Assembly (NCBI GenBank): GCA_032173965.1
Contig: JAVUNC010000004.1
Span: forward strand, 19,879,001-19,943,000
From: Sitta carolinensis
Lineage: Eukaryota; Chordata; Aves; Passeriformes; Sittidae
Length of the DNA stretch: 64,000 nucleotides
Direction: 5' to 3'
The notes beneath the pieces are model-generated. The model was given only the letters and a program-made list of their open reading frames with translations, ran no database searches and was not told the origin of the DNA. Shown here one piece after another: positions 46,800 to 59,679 of this stretch; position 1 is the first letter of the stretch, and each line of letters opens with the position of its first letter. The position numbers were made by a program, and so were the translations under genes.

Positions 46800-49700
46800 G
46801 ACCTAAAGCAATGGTAGTGACTGCCAAGGACTAGACTGACTATAAACACTAACACTGGGAATTAATTAATTCAGGATTTATATGTGATTGTGACTTATAG
46901 AACAGGCAGAATTTCATCAGAAAGCCATGCGGACAGGAAAAGTCATGTTTGTAAGTCAGGAAGAAAACCAGGAAACCACTTATTGGACAGAATGCTAGCT
47001 GAACACCAGGGTTGAAATATGAAAAGGGAAATTGGCCCTGTATGATTTTCGTGCTTTGGAGAAAATTATTTGCCAGTAAACGTAGTCATGTCCAAGAAAT
47101 AGCTGACTGTCATCATTTTCTCCCATGGACTAGGGTGCACAGATCACTGCACACAAGGCAAATTCTTGTGATGAAAAGAATGAAAATATGAGATCTGATC
47201 TGATGAATTTGAGGCCTCTACTTGGGTATTTCAAAGTTGCCCATTAATTAGAAAACTCTGTTATCCAAACTGTGAGTTCTGCTGAAATTGCCTGTAGCCT
47301 CGCCAAAGCCTGGCAGTGGTGACGCAGTCCTCAACGCAACCCAGGCCAAGGCACAGACTTACTCATCATGTGTCCAGCAGAAACTATGTGACTCTTCTTT
47401 TGCTGGGAGATGCACTGTAAAGAATCTATGGATACTACAAGAGATTTTTAGGTGTATTTCTTGCTTGTTGAAATGAAACCATAGCTCATACCAAGAGCTC
47501 TCATTAGAAACTGGGATGAGACAACTTGAAGATAGGATGATTTCACTGTCTTACCACATAGCCATGCAAAAGTTAATGGGAATGGATGTGTAGGTAACAT
47601 AGGACTTTGCCAACTGTAAGGGACAGGAGCACTCCCCACAACCTGAAGGACAAGTGAAGAACTATCTATGCAGATCCTATCTTGTCACCAGAACAAACTA
47701 TACCCAACTCTTGGCATTTTGATTCATTTAAAATCTTAAATGTGGTAAATACGCAGTAAATCATATAGTAATCCCTGGAACAAGTATTGGAATGCAGAGG
47801 CTTTTTTCTCTTTCATACTCCCAAATCTAATTATTTTTCTAAATTTCCTCCCTTCTTCCCAATTCCTACTCTGTTTCCTCTGTACCATTCTAATTCCTGT
47901 TTTAAACTTTCTGGTTTTTTGCACTTTTCCTTTCAACAAAGAGGAAAGAAATCATGTGGTCCTTCATTTTACTGCCCCTCCTATATCAGGAGAAGATATA
48001 GCAGAGAAGGGAAGAGAAGCACATTTATGTTTCTACTAACTACTACTGTTGTTGACATTTATATTTATGTGATTTACACACATTCTAATTAATACAAGTA
48101 CTGAAGGGGAGAGCTCAGCAGCGAAGCTACAAAAGTTTACAAGTTGCTTTCACATGTTTACTGCTTTGCTAAACCCCAGATCCCTAATCAGCTTAACAGA
48201 TTATTCTCTGCATTCATAATGCTCCGCTGACAATGAAATGTAAACAATCTGCTGCAATGGGAGAGGTAAGATCTATAGAGAAGATCTCAGTGTTAACTTG
48301 TGTCTCTGTTCCTGGTGTCAGGAAAAAAAAAAAAAAAGCAGTAATACAAGCCTCAAGTGAGTAGTTTTTCTGCAAGTGAAAACAATCTCACTGATCAAAA
48401 ATTGTATGGATATATATCCAAGAAACATGTTATCCCACAGTTATTAATTGCTGATTACACTAGCCATCAGTATCAATCACTAAAGTGAATGGAAACAATT
48501 TCTCCAAAAAGAAAAGGAGAAAAAGAGAATGTGTGAAGTTACTCACAAAAAAACCCCTGCCCCAAACCAAACACTGTAGTTTGAGGAAAAATAAATATCA
48601 AAGCATTAAAAAGTATAAAAATATATTAGAATAAGGAATAGGAGTCCAGAAGAGCTTTTTACTGCCCCTTGTAGGGCCTGGGAGCTTTTAGGGAAGTACA
48701 TTCATAAGGAAGAAGGAACTTCACTACATCTTATTTTCTTTCTGAGATTAGAAATGGGGATTCTTTATCCTTTTACTCCAAGAGAGATGGGATTCAGAAA
48801 AGCTGGCTATTTTTACAGCTTTTAATCTAAATTACTTTTTTCCCCCTATCTGCTACTCATGACAAGCTCACAGTATTTTTGTGTCTCTGCATAACACAAT
48901 GGATCTTCAGAGACTGCTGAGCACCACAGGGAAGATGATCTCACTTTCACCAGGATAGTGTGCAGGTTAAATGTAGATCTTACCTCAAACTCCATCCTAT
49001 ACTGCTGTGAGTGGGTCCCACTATGAGCTGTTTTTGGGTGGCATTCACCCACAGAAACTTGATTTTCTAGCCTAGAGCTGACCTCTCTTCAGTCAGCATC
49101 TGTAGGAATCAAAGAAAACCTGTCAGATAGACTGCAGAGCTTCCAAGCAAATGAGAACACGCCAGTTGGCCAGGCTGCACCTATATGTGCTCTGCTGTGT
49201 ATTCAATTAAACACACAAAAAGGACATATGCATTTTGTCAGCTCCCTGCAATCATTAGGCTTTTCTCTGCCCTTACCAGTTCATACCACAATCACAAATT
49301 TTTGAATAAGTAGGCACTCCTCAAAAACTTCCAGCTGTAAGAAATGTGTCTCAGAAAGACAGGATCATCTATTCTGAGTTCTTGAGCCCTGAGCAACAAG
49401 TTTAATTTGTTACATATCACATTAGACTGCAAGACAGTCCAGGTTGCTATAGGGAATTCCATAACAAAAAGAATTGACATGTGTTCAAAAAAAACCCCAT
49501 CTTTAGTCTATTGTGAAGTCAAGAAAGGCAAAGCCTGTTCGTTGTCTCCTGATACTAGTTCAAAAAACATCACTTTAAAGACAGAATCATATAGCAAATT
49601 TTCTCATTACCACCCGTCAACAGCAATGACAGCCCGACTGACAGACGATTTCAGTGTTCTCCTAAGCCCTCCATCCCCAAACCAATATTTCAGAGGTTCA

Positions 49701-52700
49701 GCATATCTATTACAGCAGGAAATATCCAGTTTATTCAAGGGCATCTGCAATGTCGACCATTTTGTTCAAAAACTGGTCCCAGCACAGGTTGGTTTACAGC
49801 AGCTTTCCCATCACGTGGGACCAGCAGCTGAAGCACTGACCTTCTTCCCCAAAGGCATGTGAACAATTAGGGAGATACAGCCCATCTGATCTTTGTAGCT
49901 CCTTCTCAGAGAAGGTAACAGTGGTTAACACAGCTCTTCTAGGTGTCTAAACTAACCTGTGATTAGATTAAATTGATCTAATGTGATTGGTAAGATTAGA
50001 TAAGAACACTCCTGCACTCTCAAGGAACTGTGCTGCAGGAGGAGAGCCAGAGTCTTCATCTGGATCTGATGATCTTCCAGTTGACACACAGTGCTGGCTC
50101 AGGGAAACACTCCTACAGGAATTTTACCCAAAAAACATCTATTACAAGGTGGGAATTGTGACTTAGTGCTCCAACTGGAAGAGAATTTCAACCTTGGCCA
50201 CTCAGTGGAAGGTTACATGTGCCAAATATCCTGTGTATTCTGATCTTAGAATTTTCTTAGAGTGTATATAGGCCTATAGTTGCAGATATTTTCTGAAATT
50301 ATCCTCCAGTGTGACACTTCTTTACGGAGTACAACAACTAAATAGCAAAGTGCTGGCCAAACCACTGGGCCACATAGGAAGGCTTAAGCAGGAATTAATT
50401 TAGAGTACTATTTGGATCTAATCCCAAATGCAGGAGTTCAGGTACTTAATTGCAGTGCAGCTGTTCATGCCACTGTGCCAGAAGAAAAAAAGCATCAGGG
50501 AGAGCAAGGACAGTATGGCCTCATGGGGTAGCACAAGGAAGAGAGGGGTGTATTTGGAAACCATTTGTATAGTCCATCTGTAATCAGAAAAATATGAATT
50601 TCTAATGGCCACTCCAGCACTAGATCACTTTTTCCTTCTTCACTGTAATAATCAAGGAAAGGGTCCCCACATGCAGACAGTGTGCATCCCTCCTCTTGTG
50701 TCTGCTTGCTGGAAACAAGGACAGCACAGAAGTAGCTCCCAGTTCACATCCAGGCAACAGCAAGGCTTGCCTGAATACTTCAGCTCAAGGCAAACACAAC
50801 AGGATGCTTTAAGGCAGCAAGATACAAGGGCTTCTCTTCAGAACATACTGTGCCCCTGAGAGGTGCATTTCATCCATCATCCTCAGGGGAACTCCTGAAT
50901 CACACTGATGTAGCTGAGCACATCAACACCCCAGGGACTGACAAACTACTTCCATTCGACTGCTTAACAGTAATTGCCCAAATATGTATCTCTTACCAAT
51001 GGGAAACACAGCATAGCTCCTGACGTCTTGCTGCTCTCTGCTGAATGTAGGACAGTTTCACATTTCCCCTGGAGAAAACTTTTCAGGTTATCTGTTCCTG
51101 GGCTGTAGCTAACACATAATAAATTCAAAGGATATTGTGCCTACAGGTCTATAATCCTGAGAGCAGCATCAAGCACAAAAGCCTGAGAAAACAATAGGAA
51201 TAACTTATTCAATAATTAATTTTAATTAGTATTCCAAGTTGAGTGGACAAAGGAAATAAACAACTTACAATCTTATCCTAAAGAAGCAGGATAAGTACAT
51301 TTATATTTGTTTGTATTCATTTAGAAGACCTCTGCAGCTGTGTCAGGTTAGCATGTGAACTCATTAACTTAAGAAAAGTCATACCTTGAAATAATTTTTA
51401 ACCAGATACATGTAGAAATTGCTGATGGATCCAGATGGCTCTGTGATGCAACTGCTTTCCTGCTGAAAGCAGGAATAACAGAGAAGACAGTAAAGGTTCC
51501 CAGCTTCCTTCCCTGCTGGGCTGTGCCTGAAAGTTTCTTTTATTTCTTCCTCTGAAGTCTTACTTTAGTTCCTGTTTTGACTTAGTTTCTCTAGGCTCTG
51601 TGTGCTGGTGTTTTTTCCTGTTTCCCTTCGGAAAGGAGCAGTTCACTGACTCCCCCCACAAGTGACAACCCTGCCTGCGCCTTGGCGTTGTGGGCTCTGC
51701 CGAGGGTGCTCTCATTTCTGCCACACCAGCCCGATAAAATACTCTTGATCTGTCTTACAAAATTACTTTAAGCGCAAGACAGCTGCAGCTCTAGCACATC
51801 TGGGGTGCTGGGCAGTATCATGGCATTTTGAGGGGGTTGCTTTTCTGGTTTTATTGGCAGCTCCAAATCCCCATCACAAGGCATTTCACTTGCACTTCTG
51901 ATTACACTCTTAGCAAGAAACTAGGCTCACATTTTGAGATTTTATATAGAGATATATAGATAAACCCCACAATAATTATCTAGTCTTATAGGGATGTGTG
52001 TGCATGTGTGTATGTTTTCCAGGAGCTGTTTGTCAGAGCTGTTGTTGATGTCCTGAGATTCTGGATAAGTGACACATCAATAGTGCCCAGGAAGGGAATC
52101 CATAAACCCTTAGCCTGGGAGCACTTGAGCTCACTGTTATTTAACCTTTCTGGCCAGCTCAGTGGCTCCATCCTCAGAGTGCCCTGAGGAAGGATGGGCT
52201 ATTCATGAAGTCCTGAGTAAAATTAAGCTGCAAGTTGCTATCAGTTCTTCAGCTGCATTTACAGAAGCGCTGTCAGGTGAAGAAGAGGCTCTGTAAGGCG
52301 AAGGAACAATGCTATAAGAAGCTCTGCAAGCACTGAAATTGTATATTACATTTATAAGATATACAGAAGTGCTGTAAGGTGAGTTAACTGGCAAGGAATT
52401 TGCACTTGAATGGATTTTGATTTAACGTTGGTCAGAAGTAGGAAAAAAAAAAAAAAAGATTGGTTTTATGACCCTAAGTTGAGCCAACTGCATTGCTATT
52501 TTTTCGTAGTATATAATAAGTTCCAAAATCAAAAGTTAACCTGAGGTGAACAATATGAAACAGTGAGTTGGCAAAGACTATTTCCAAAGTCTTAAACATA
52601 GGCAATCCAGATTCCTCCAACATGATGATGAGCACTTGAAGACCATGAAATTGAACTAGAACACTTGGGCACAATCTGTTGCAAATCTTTGAAATAGGTT

Positions 52701-52770
52701 TGTCTTGGTTTTGTTGGAGTTTTTTTACACAATAATACATAAAAACAAGAAAGCGAGGTTTTTTGCCCCA
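46800..52770. other. Intergenic DNA, no supportable gene
   Basis: AT-rich, mostly unique-looking sequence with short A/T runs (for example 48327-48340 and 52441-52456). The largest plus-strand frame (49407-49862, 151 codons) has no recognisable domain and no coding signals. Confidence 0.55.
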
Positions 52771-52965
52771 AGATGTAGCCCAGGCTGCCTGTGTCTGGCC
52801 GGCGCAGAGCAAGGCCATGGCTGCGCGGCCGGGCCTGTCCCCAGGGCAGGAGCCGCCCCGGGCCGGGATCAGAGCAGGGCGTGGGCGATCAAAGCGTGCA
52901 CGAAGAGCGGCCGGAGGACAGACAGCTCCGCTCCTGCAGGAGGCGGCGAGGCGGCGGCGCGCACC

Positions 52966-53225
52966 CCGTGCGGCCCGAGGAGCGCCCTGCGCGGCCCGGG
53001 CGGCCTGCGCGGCCCCGAGCGCCCTGCGCGGCCCCGAGCGCCCGGCGCGGCCCCGAGCGCCCTGCGCGGCCCCGAGCGCCCTGCGCGGCCCCGAGCGCCC
53101 TGCGCGGCCCCGAGCGCCCTGCGCGGCCCCGGCGGCCTGCGCGGCCCCGAGCGCCCTGCGCGGCCCCGAGCGCCCTGCGCGGCCCCGAGCGCCCTGCGCG
53201 GCCCCGGCGGCCGGCGCGGCTGCGC
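52966..53225. repeat. GC-rich minisatellite, 19-bp unit with 18-bp variants
   Basis: About 13 tandem copies are based on the unit cctgcgcggccccgagcgc. An 18-base variant ending ggcgg recurs at 52986-53003, 53118-53135 and 53193-53210. The exact 19-base units between these variants number six and then three. Because the unit length is not divisible by three, every frame reads the same 19-residue periodic peptide after 57 bases, which explains long open frames on both strands. Confidence 0.95.
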
Positions 53226-53270
53226 GCCCAGCGCTGGGTCGCTCCCGCCTGCTTTCCACGGGCGCCGGGG

Positions 53271-53349
<79 letters not shown>
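53271..53349. repeat. CTG/CAG tract and CTCCTG hexamer array
   Basis: Sixteen uninterrupted TGC triplets (53271-53318) are followed by about five TGCTCC hexamers to 53349. Depending on frame and strand the tract would encode poly-Leu, poly-Ser, poly-Ala or poly-Gln. Confidence 0.95.
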
Positions 53350-53559
53350 GCGCCGCGGGCGCAGCCCGGCCACAGGCGGGGGATGCCACGGCGGGATGTG
53401 GGAGCACCCGAGGCCCCGGGAGCCGCCGTGCGCCCGGCCCATGGCCCCCCGGAGCTCCAAAGACAGCGGGAGCTCGCAAATACACACCGATAACAGCGCA
53501 ATAGCAACAGCAAACGCGGTCAAATGATTCTGCGTTTATAGCTCATGTAAATGCATTGA

Positions 53560-53935
53560 TAATATGAAACACAAAATCATATCTGATAAACACACAAACA
53601 CTTTACATATTAATTATATAAAGCATAAATATATGTACGTATTTTATCCTGTAAATAATACATTTATTTAAAAACAGCTATAACAATAAGAATATATTCA
53701 TATACAAAGATATACTATAGTATATGGTATACAGTATATATGCGATGTAAGTTTGTATAACATAAGTAACATATATAGTATTTTAAAATAATATATATGT
53801 AATAGACATATTGCTATATTTTATATTACATTTTACATAATATATGCATATAATATACAGTATATGCATGATATGCATTGTATGCACATAATGCAATATT
53901 TGTATTGTTATCGTTAGACATATTGTCATATGCAT
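53560..53935. repeat. Very AT-rich palindromic tract
   Basis: Nearly 380 bases are dominated by TATA, ATATAT and TGCATA motifs that are self-complementary, directly beside the GC-rich island. No coding potential. Confidence 0.85.
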
Positions 53936-54912
53936 ACATAAACCCCTCAGCTGAAATACATGAGTGGATCTGTCAGGTTTGGCTTGTGCCTTTGCCGTGC
54001 CAGCCAGGTTTGTTACTGTCTGGAAAGACTGCAGAGTGACTCCTGAAGAGGAGGCACAAGAGAGCAGAGGTGCCCTAATGTGCCTTTTTATAAAACTTCA
54101 AAAAGAGGATTAACGCTGTGGTGTCCAGCTCTTGAATCTCTTCATTTTAGCACTGGTTTTCCATAAATTGCATTTTCAACATAAAAATATAGGTGGCAAT
54201 GACAGTGTTATGTAGCAGCTCTTTTAATGTTACCCCCCTGCTGCAGGACATCCCTGCCTGACATATTTGCCCAGATGTTTATTATTTTATTTTTATGGAT
54301 TGTGCTTAATTCCCAGGAAATAATTCAGACAAAAATGAAATATTGAGTAAAGTTTTTCTGAATATGGCTCCTTCCCTGAGAGTGCTGGCTGGTAGGAGAC
54401 TTCCCAGAGAGTGGCGAGATTTATGTCCTGAGATAAAGACGATGCACTTCATCTTCAGAGCTGTGAGGCTGCCTCAACACAAACATCTGAAAAGTTTATT
54501 ATCTGAAGTGCTCAGAAAGTATGTCTTGCACAAATGTGCCCTTTCAGACTTTCAAGATAGCACTTACCACTGCAGTTGCCTCTTACAGGAAGAAATTATT
54601 GAGAATTCTCTACAAAAAAAGACAGTGATAGTTATTATGCAAAGAATGGTGTAGGGGTGGCAGAGACTTCAGATGGGAATTTGAAAAATAGCTTTGGGCA
54701 ACTGGGCATGGGAAGAAATATTTAGAGACAGCCAAGAGCAATGATTGATTTCTCAGTCTCCAACTGCACCAACATTCATCTGATCACACTGGTCTTTTTT
54801 TTATTCTGATATATTTATTTATTTAGTGTGTATATTTCCCTCTGTGCTCCACAGAACTGCTTTTAGGTGAATTTATGACAGAACTTTCAGTTTATTCATT
54901 TAAATTGGCAGG

Positions 54913-55003
54913 AATCTCCTTCCTTCCCTCCTTCCCTCCTTCCCTCCTTCCTTCCTTCTTTCCTCTCCTCCCTCCCTCCCTCCCTCCCTCCCTCCCTTCC
55001 TTT
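54913..55003. repeat. Homopyrimidine (CCTT)n/(CCCT)n tract
   Basis: About 90 bases of pure C and T on the plus strand comprise CCTT and CCCT tetranucleotides, including a (CCCT)n block at about 54970-54995. Confidence 0.95.
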
Positions 55004-55009
55004 TAAAGT

Positions 55010-58000
55010 TCATACTCCTAGAACAGTCAGGAAACTGGAGAACACAAGAGTTAAACACAAAGTTATGAAGTTTCTTATGTTGATTTGATGGCAGATTTGC
55101 TTGAATTTAGACCTTAATCCAAACCAAATAAGGTCAACACCAGGACAGTCATGGTCCCTTGCAGGCCTTTCCTGCTGCCTGTGGAGTGCTGAGGTGCAAG
55201 TGAGGAAAAAATTTACATCAGTTTTGATGCTGCAGGACTGCCTTGTTTAATCATTCCTTCTGGTACCTCTGCAGGGTACTGCCAAATTCCATGTGGGGTT
55301 GAATCAGATTGAGTAACGTTTGAATATTTCAAAACTGATAGAGAAATACTGGAGCTATTTAGGTTTGGGATATTTTGAGATGCCTTGTAGTGTTCATCCC
55401 ACAACCCGAACTGCCTCCTGCTTTGTATTCTGTGACATCAGTCAGCTATTCTTTTGAAGGGATCTTATTAACAGGCTCCCTACCCCCAAATTGTGATGTC
55501 TCATAGAGTCACACTTCATTTTAGTATATCTCTCTGACAATCTGCCACTAAAGAGAGTTATCATCTGCTTATAGATTAATTACAGTGTATTCCCATGTAT
55601 TCCCCTTCCCTACTCCGAAGAGTGTACCACTAAGTATAAAATATGCCCTTCTTAATGGGTCATATATGGAGTTATATATTACTATAGCGTTAGGTGTATA
55701 GAAAAACTTGATGATGGGTTTTTGTTACCTTGAATCCTTCCTATAATAACACCCATTCACATGTTTCCAGTAGGTTTGACAGCATGAGGATATGTTTGTT
55801 GTACGGGCTGTGTCTTGGCTCACAGTGCTGTGCTGGGACCGCCTCAGAGGCTTGTTGTTACAGCTGTGGGGTGGTGGTGGGTGCCATGCATTTCTGGTCC
55901 TGTATATTGTAACGGAACAAACTGGGTCACCGCAAAAAGCCTGGCCCTCACATTTATCCTCCAGCATTTCACAGGGCTGCAGAACTCCACATGTTCCTCC
56001 ATATGCTCTCCACAGGCATGTTAGCCAGCAGGATGTGTTACCTGTAGAATTGGAGTGGGAGACCACAGCACACCAGAAGCAGCCTCTCCCAGGAGCTTTT
56101 GCATCCATTTGATAGCCTCTGACTTCTTCAAAGATATTTAGAGTTGTTTCAAAGTGACAAATATTACCTTATTCCCCATAAGGTGTTCCACAGATGAGAC
56201 AGTTTTTTTGCATTGGTAGAAAGATGATTCATTTGTCTAAACCACTCAGGCTCGTTGTGTGCTCAGCTAGTAAATGGGGGTCATCCCCAGGCAGGCTCCC
56301 AAAGAAGTATACCTCATCCCTTGTCAAAAGGAGGAAAAGTTAAATTTGCTAACACTACAATTTTCATAGGACTTAAAAGGATAAGCAGCTGGGGCTAAGA
56401 GGTGATTTATTTGCATTTGCAGGACTCTGCTCTCTTCCACTTCTTCATTTACCTTATAAGCACAGATGCAAGGGGTTGACCAAATCCTCTCTTGTTCTTG
56501 CCTTGGGAAACTTTCCTGATTTGGCAAAAATAGTTGTGCATTAAAAATAAAATAAGGTTTTTCAAATGCAGGAATTTGCATAGGTGGATTTGAGAACACA
56601 TGCATGTTACAGGGGTGGTTTTAGGACCTTGTCTGGAAATCTGCCTTCAAATACCTTTCAGTGATAGATTCTCAGATTGAGTTGTTTCAAAGAACAAGGT
56701 TATGAGGCACCAGAGATTACTTAAAATGAACCATGAACATCGTTTTTCAGAAGAGCCTCACTGGAGCAACATGGAAAAATGATGTACAGGGAATCAAAAT
56801 AGATAATAAGGACATGCTGAGCTCCAGACTCGGGTTTTTTTTCCCTAGGATGCTGCTGGCTGCAGGATGGCTGGGCTCACTCAGAAAGCTCATTTATACT
56901 GACTTTATGTTTTGGTGAGGGCTTGCACAGAGGAAATTACATTCACCAGGGCAAGGGCATTGACTGGATTTTGCAAATAGGATAAAATTATGCCAGTTCT
57001 GAAAAAAAATGCATAAACCCCTCGGCATGTCCAACTGCAAAAGCTGGTCAGTACTTTCAGAACACTGTCAAAAATAGTTTTGGTCTGATGTTTGCCCAGT
57101 CCATTGAGTTCTTCTAGAGCTGGTCAAAAGAAGAGTTATATTTCAACAGGAGATAAACAGAAAAATTGAACTTTTTTTGAAATTGAAAAATTGAACATGC
57201 ACTAAGTCTTCTTATCCTTTTTTTACTTGCATATAAATTTGTGAAAGAAATGTAATTTCTCTTCTATATTCATCTTTATGCTTCCCCCACACTGATGCTA
57301 TATGAACAGTTCAGAGGGATTTGTGCTATCCAATTAACTTTACCTTAGGCATATAAACTATTATTTGGCTTGCATGATATTGAATAGTTGATTCAGAAAA
57401 GTAAATCAGGATACTTAATTGGACCATGTGCAACAATGAGAATAACAAAAGAATTAACATATATTTCTAATCAAACACCATAACTGGGAATGAGATGGAC
57501 AAGATGGTAAAAGTGAAAATTCCAGAATGGGAAGAGAAACAGTTCTGAAAAGAACATAAAATTATTATGCTTTTACATAAAAAATAGCATCTGGGTGCAA
57601 GGTTTATGAAGTTTCAGGGCACAATGGTTATAGTATGAATCAGAGACAGCTTTCCTCCTCCCAGCTGGTGTGTTAAATGTCAGAGGTATGAATATCCTAT
57701 GTACCTGAAGCTGGGCTCCTGCACCACAACTGGGTCATCTTCATCTTCTGGTCAACAGGCAAAGCAGGGCTCATACCATGGAGGTCTACCTGAAGTGCCC
57801 CAGGGGAAGACTTGCTGTGTGGATGTGCAGCTGTGACCTCTGAGACCAGAGGTCCAACACTAAAAACTTGTCATGGGTCCAGCAACCCACATTTGGGACA
57901 GGCAGAGGTGAGCATAGGCACGAGACCTCTGCCTCCATCCACCTGTGTGTGTGATGGCAGACTTGCCAAGCTGAGCAATCCTGCAGTGTGAGACTAGCTT

Positions 58001-59600
58001 GGGTATGTGACAGGGTACGGCACTGGAGATAATGGAGGTTGTTTATCACTTGCAAACAATTTTTGACAGATCACAGACAAGATCATGGCTCTGTCTCAGA
58101 AATTATAATGGGAAGGAGAATTGATGACATTTGATACAATATTTATGCTGGAGTTCAGTCAGTCTGTTCTTAGTGGTTAATTACATTTGGTTGGGGAGCC
58201 ATGGGAAGAGCAGGGCAGATGCTAGGACGTCTGTGGTTTAAAGATTTTGACCTCCTTTCTCATGCTAGCTGTTCACCTACAGCCATGCTCCTGCTCCTGC
58301 TCCTGCTCCCTCAGTGTCCTACAGCAGGGACCTGCCTCTTCCCCAGACCTGCTTCTGGGGACACCTCTTGGGGCTGGGAGGTATCCAGGGTTGGGGGATA
58401 CAGAGCTCCTGGTGATGAGTTTCGTGCCACATCCAAGAGACACAGCTGAGACAGGTGCTTTGACTACTTGTTTCTTGGGGATGAACAAATGGCACCATCT
58501 GCTCCCCTCCAGATGTGCATCCAGAGGCACCAGCAGTTGAAGGATACTTGTGTTGGGAAGAAGTTTCCACTGCTGGTGGGTCCTGAGTGATCAGGACTGT
58601 CCAAGTGCTGATGGAAACTCAGATATTTTGGAGTGGCTAACTCAGGTGGAGGTAGTATCCTGCAGACCCTCTGGGCTGTTCTGCAGTCTCTTTTCTTCCC
58701 TCTGGTGCTGTGGGGAGCAGAGGTTACTCTCCTGGGAAGGTACAGCTCATTTCCAGGAGGTCAGGCTTTGTGGTACCTAAAGAAAGGCACCTCAAGTAGT
58801 GAGTCATGACTTTGACCTCAGTGCTTTTACAAATATAAGCCAAGCTTTCTTTTCCACACCCCCACCCAGTATTATGGACCCTCTCCCACTCAGAGAGGGC
58901 AGAACAGCAAGAAATCAACTTTGCTGGAACATCTTTATTTAAAAAAACTGAAAACAAAATACCCATTTTCAGACAACCCTTGAAAGCACTTGGCAGTGCA
59001 GCCATGCACATTTATGTTCCTGGATGCTAACCTGTGGGGCAGAAAACTTCTGGGATGGTTCATCCCTACTTGTCTGTTTGGTGTCCTGCTCCCTCTGGTG
59101 ATCCTGCAGAGTCAAGTGCTGGCTGCTGTGTTGGCAGGTTCTGGGATAACAGAGCACTCCTGAGCTTCCTGGCCAAACCTGCTGTCTCCAGCATAATTTT
59201 GTGGCACAGAGTGTGTATTATGCATCCACAAAGGCATTGCCAGGCAGGTTGGCCTTGGCTTTGCAAAGTGCTGTGACACAGAGTGTTACATGGTCAGCAA
59301 GAAAGAACACCTGCTTTTTGTGGGTCAGCAGAGGTGCTTCTACAGGCACAGTGTCCACTGTCAGGGCTGCTGGGAGATGGTCAGGTCCATGGCATTTATC
59401 AGTCTTCCCATTTCCAAGTACCAGTTTGTTCACTCTCTCTGTGCAGGTCACAATTTCTGTGCTTCTTACTTTTGTAATTTTCTTCTGAGCTCTCTTCACT
59501 TGGTGCATATGTTCCTTGAAGGTGGTCCAGAATGAGAAACAGCAGTTTTGCTGGGCCTTCACCAGCATTGGACAAAGCAAGAAGACTCCTCCACATACCT
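55010..59600. other. Intergenic DNA, no supportable gene
   Basis: Mixed-composition sequence; 57.7-59.6 kb is richer in GC. A short (ctcctg)n array lies at about 58287-58310. Minus-strand frames at 55725-56108 (127 codons, Cys-rich) and 59218-59580 (120 codons) are open but match no family I recognise. Confidence 0.5.
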
Positions 59601-59679
59601 TTCAGGCTGCACCCCTCTCTTGACATCCCCATGGGGTTTCTTCCCACCCCTGCAAGTATTTAACACTGCTGCCTAGGGA

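Larger units (their letters stand above)
52780..53500. promoter_or_regulatory. Second CpG island, repeat-rich
   Basis: About 700 bases of very GC- and CpG-rich DNA lie inside AT-rich surroundings. Much of it is a 19-bp minisatellite and a CTG tract, given separately. It could be the promoter of an unannotated transcript or simply a GC-rich repeat locus. No recognised first exon was found on either strand. Confidence 0.5.

Noticed and set aside
49407..49862. 151-codon plus-strand frame
   Set aside because: There is no domain and no promoter or splice context, and its length is compatible with chance over 64 kb in six frames.
55725..56108. 127-codon Cys-rich minus-strand frame
   Set aside because: The cysteine spacing fits no family I know, and overlapping frames on the other strand are equally open.
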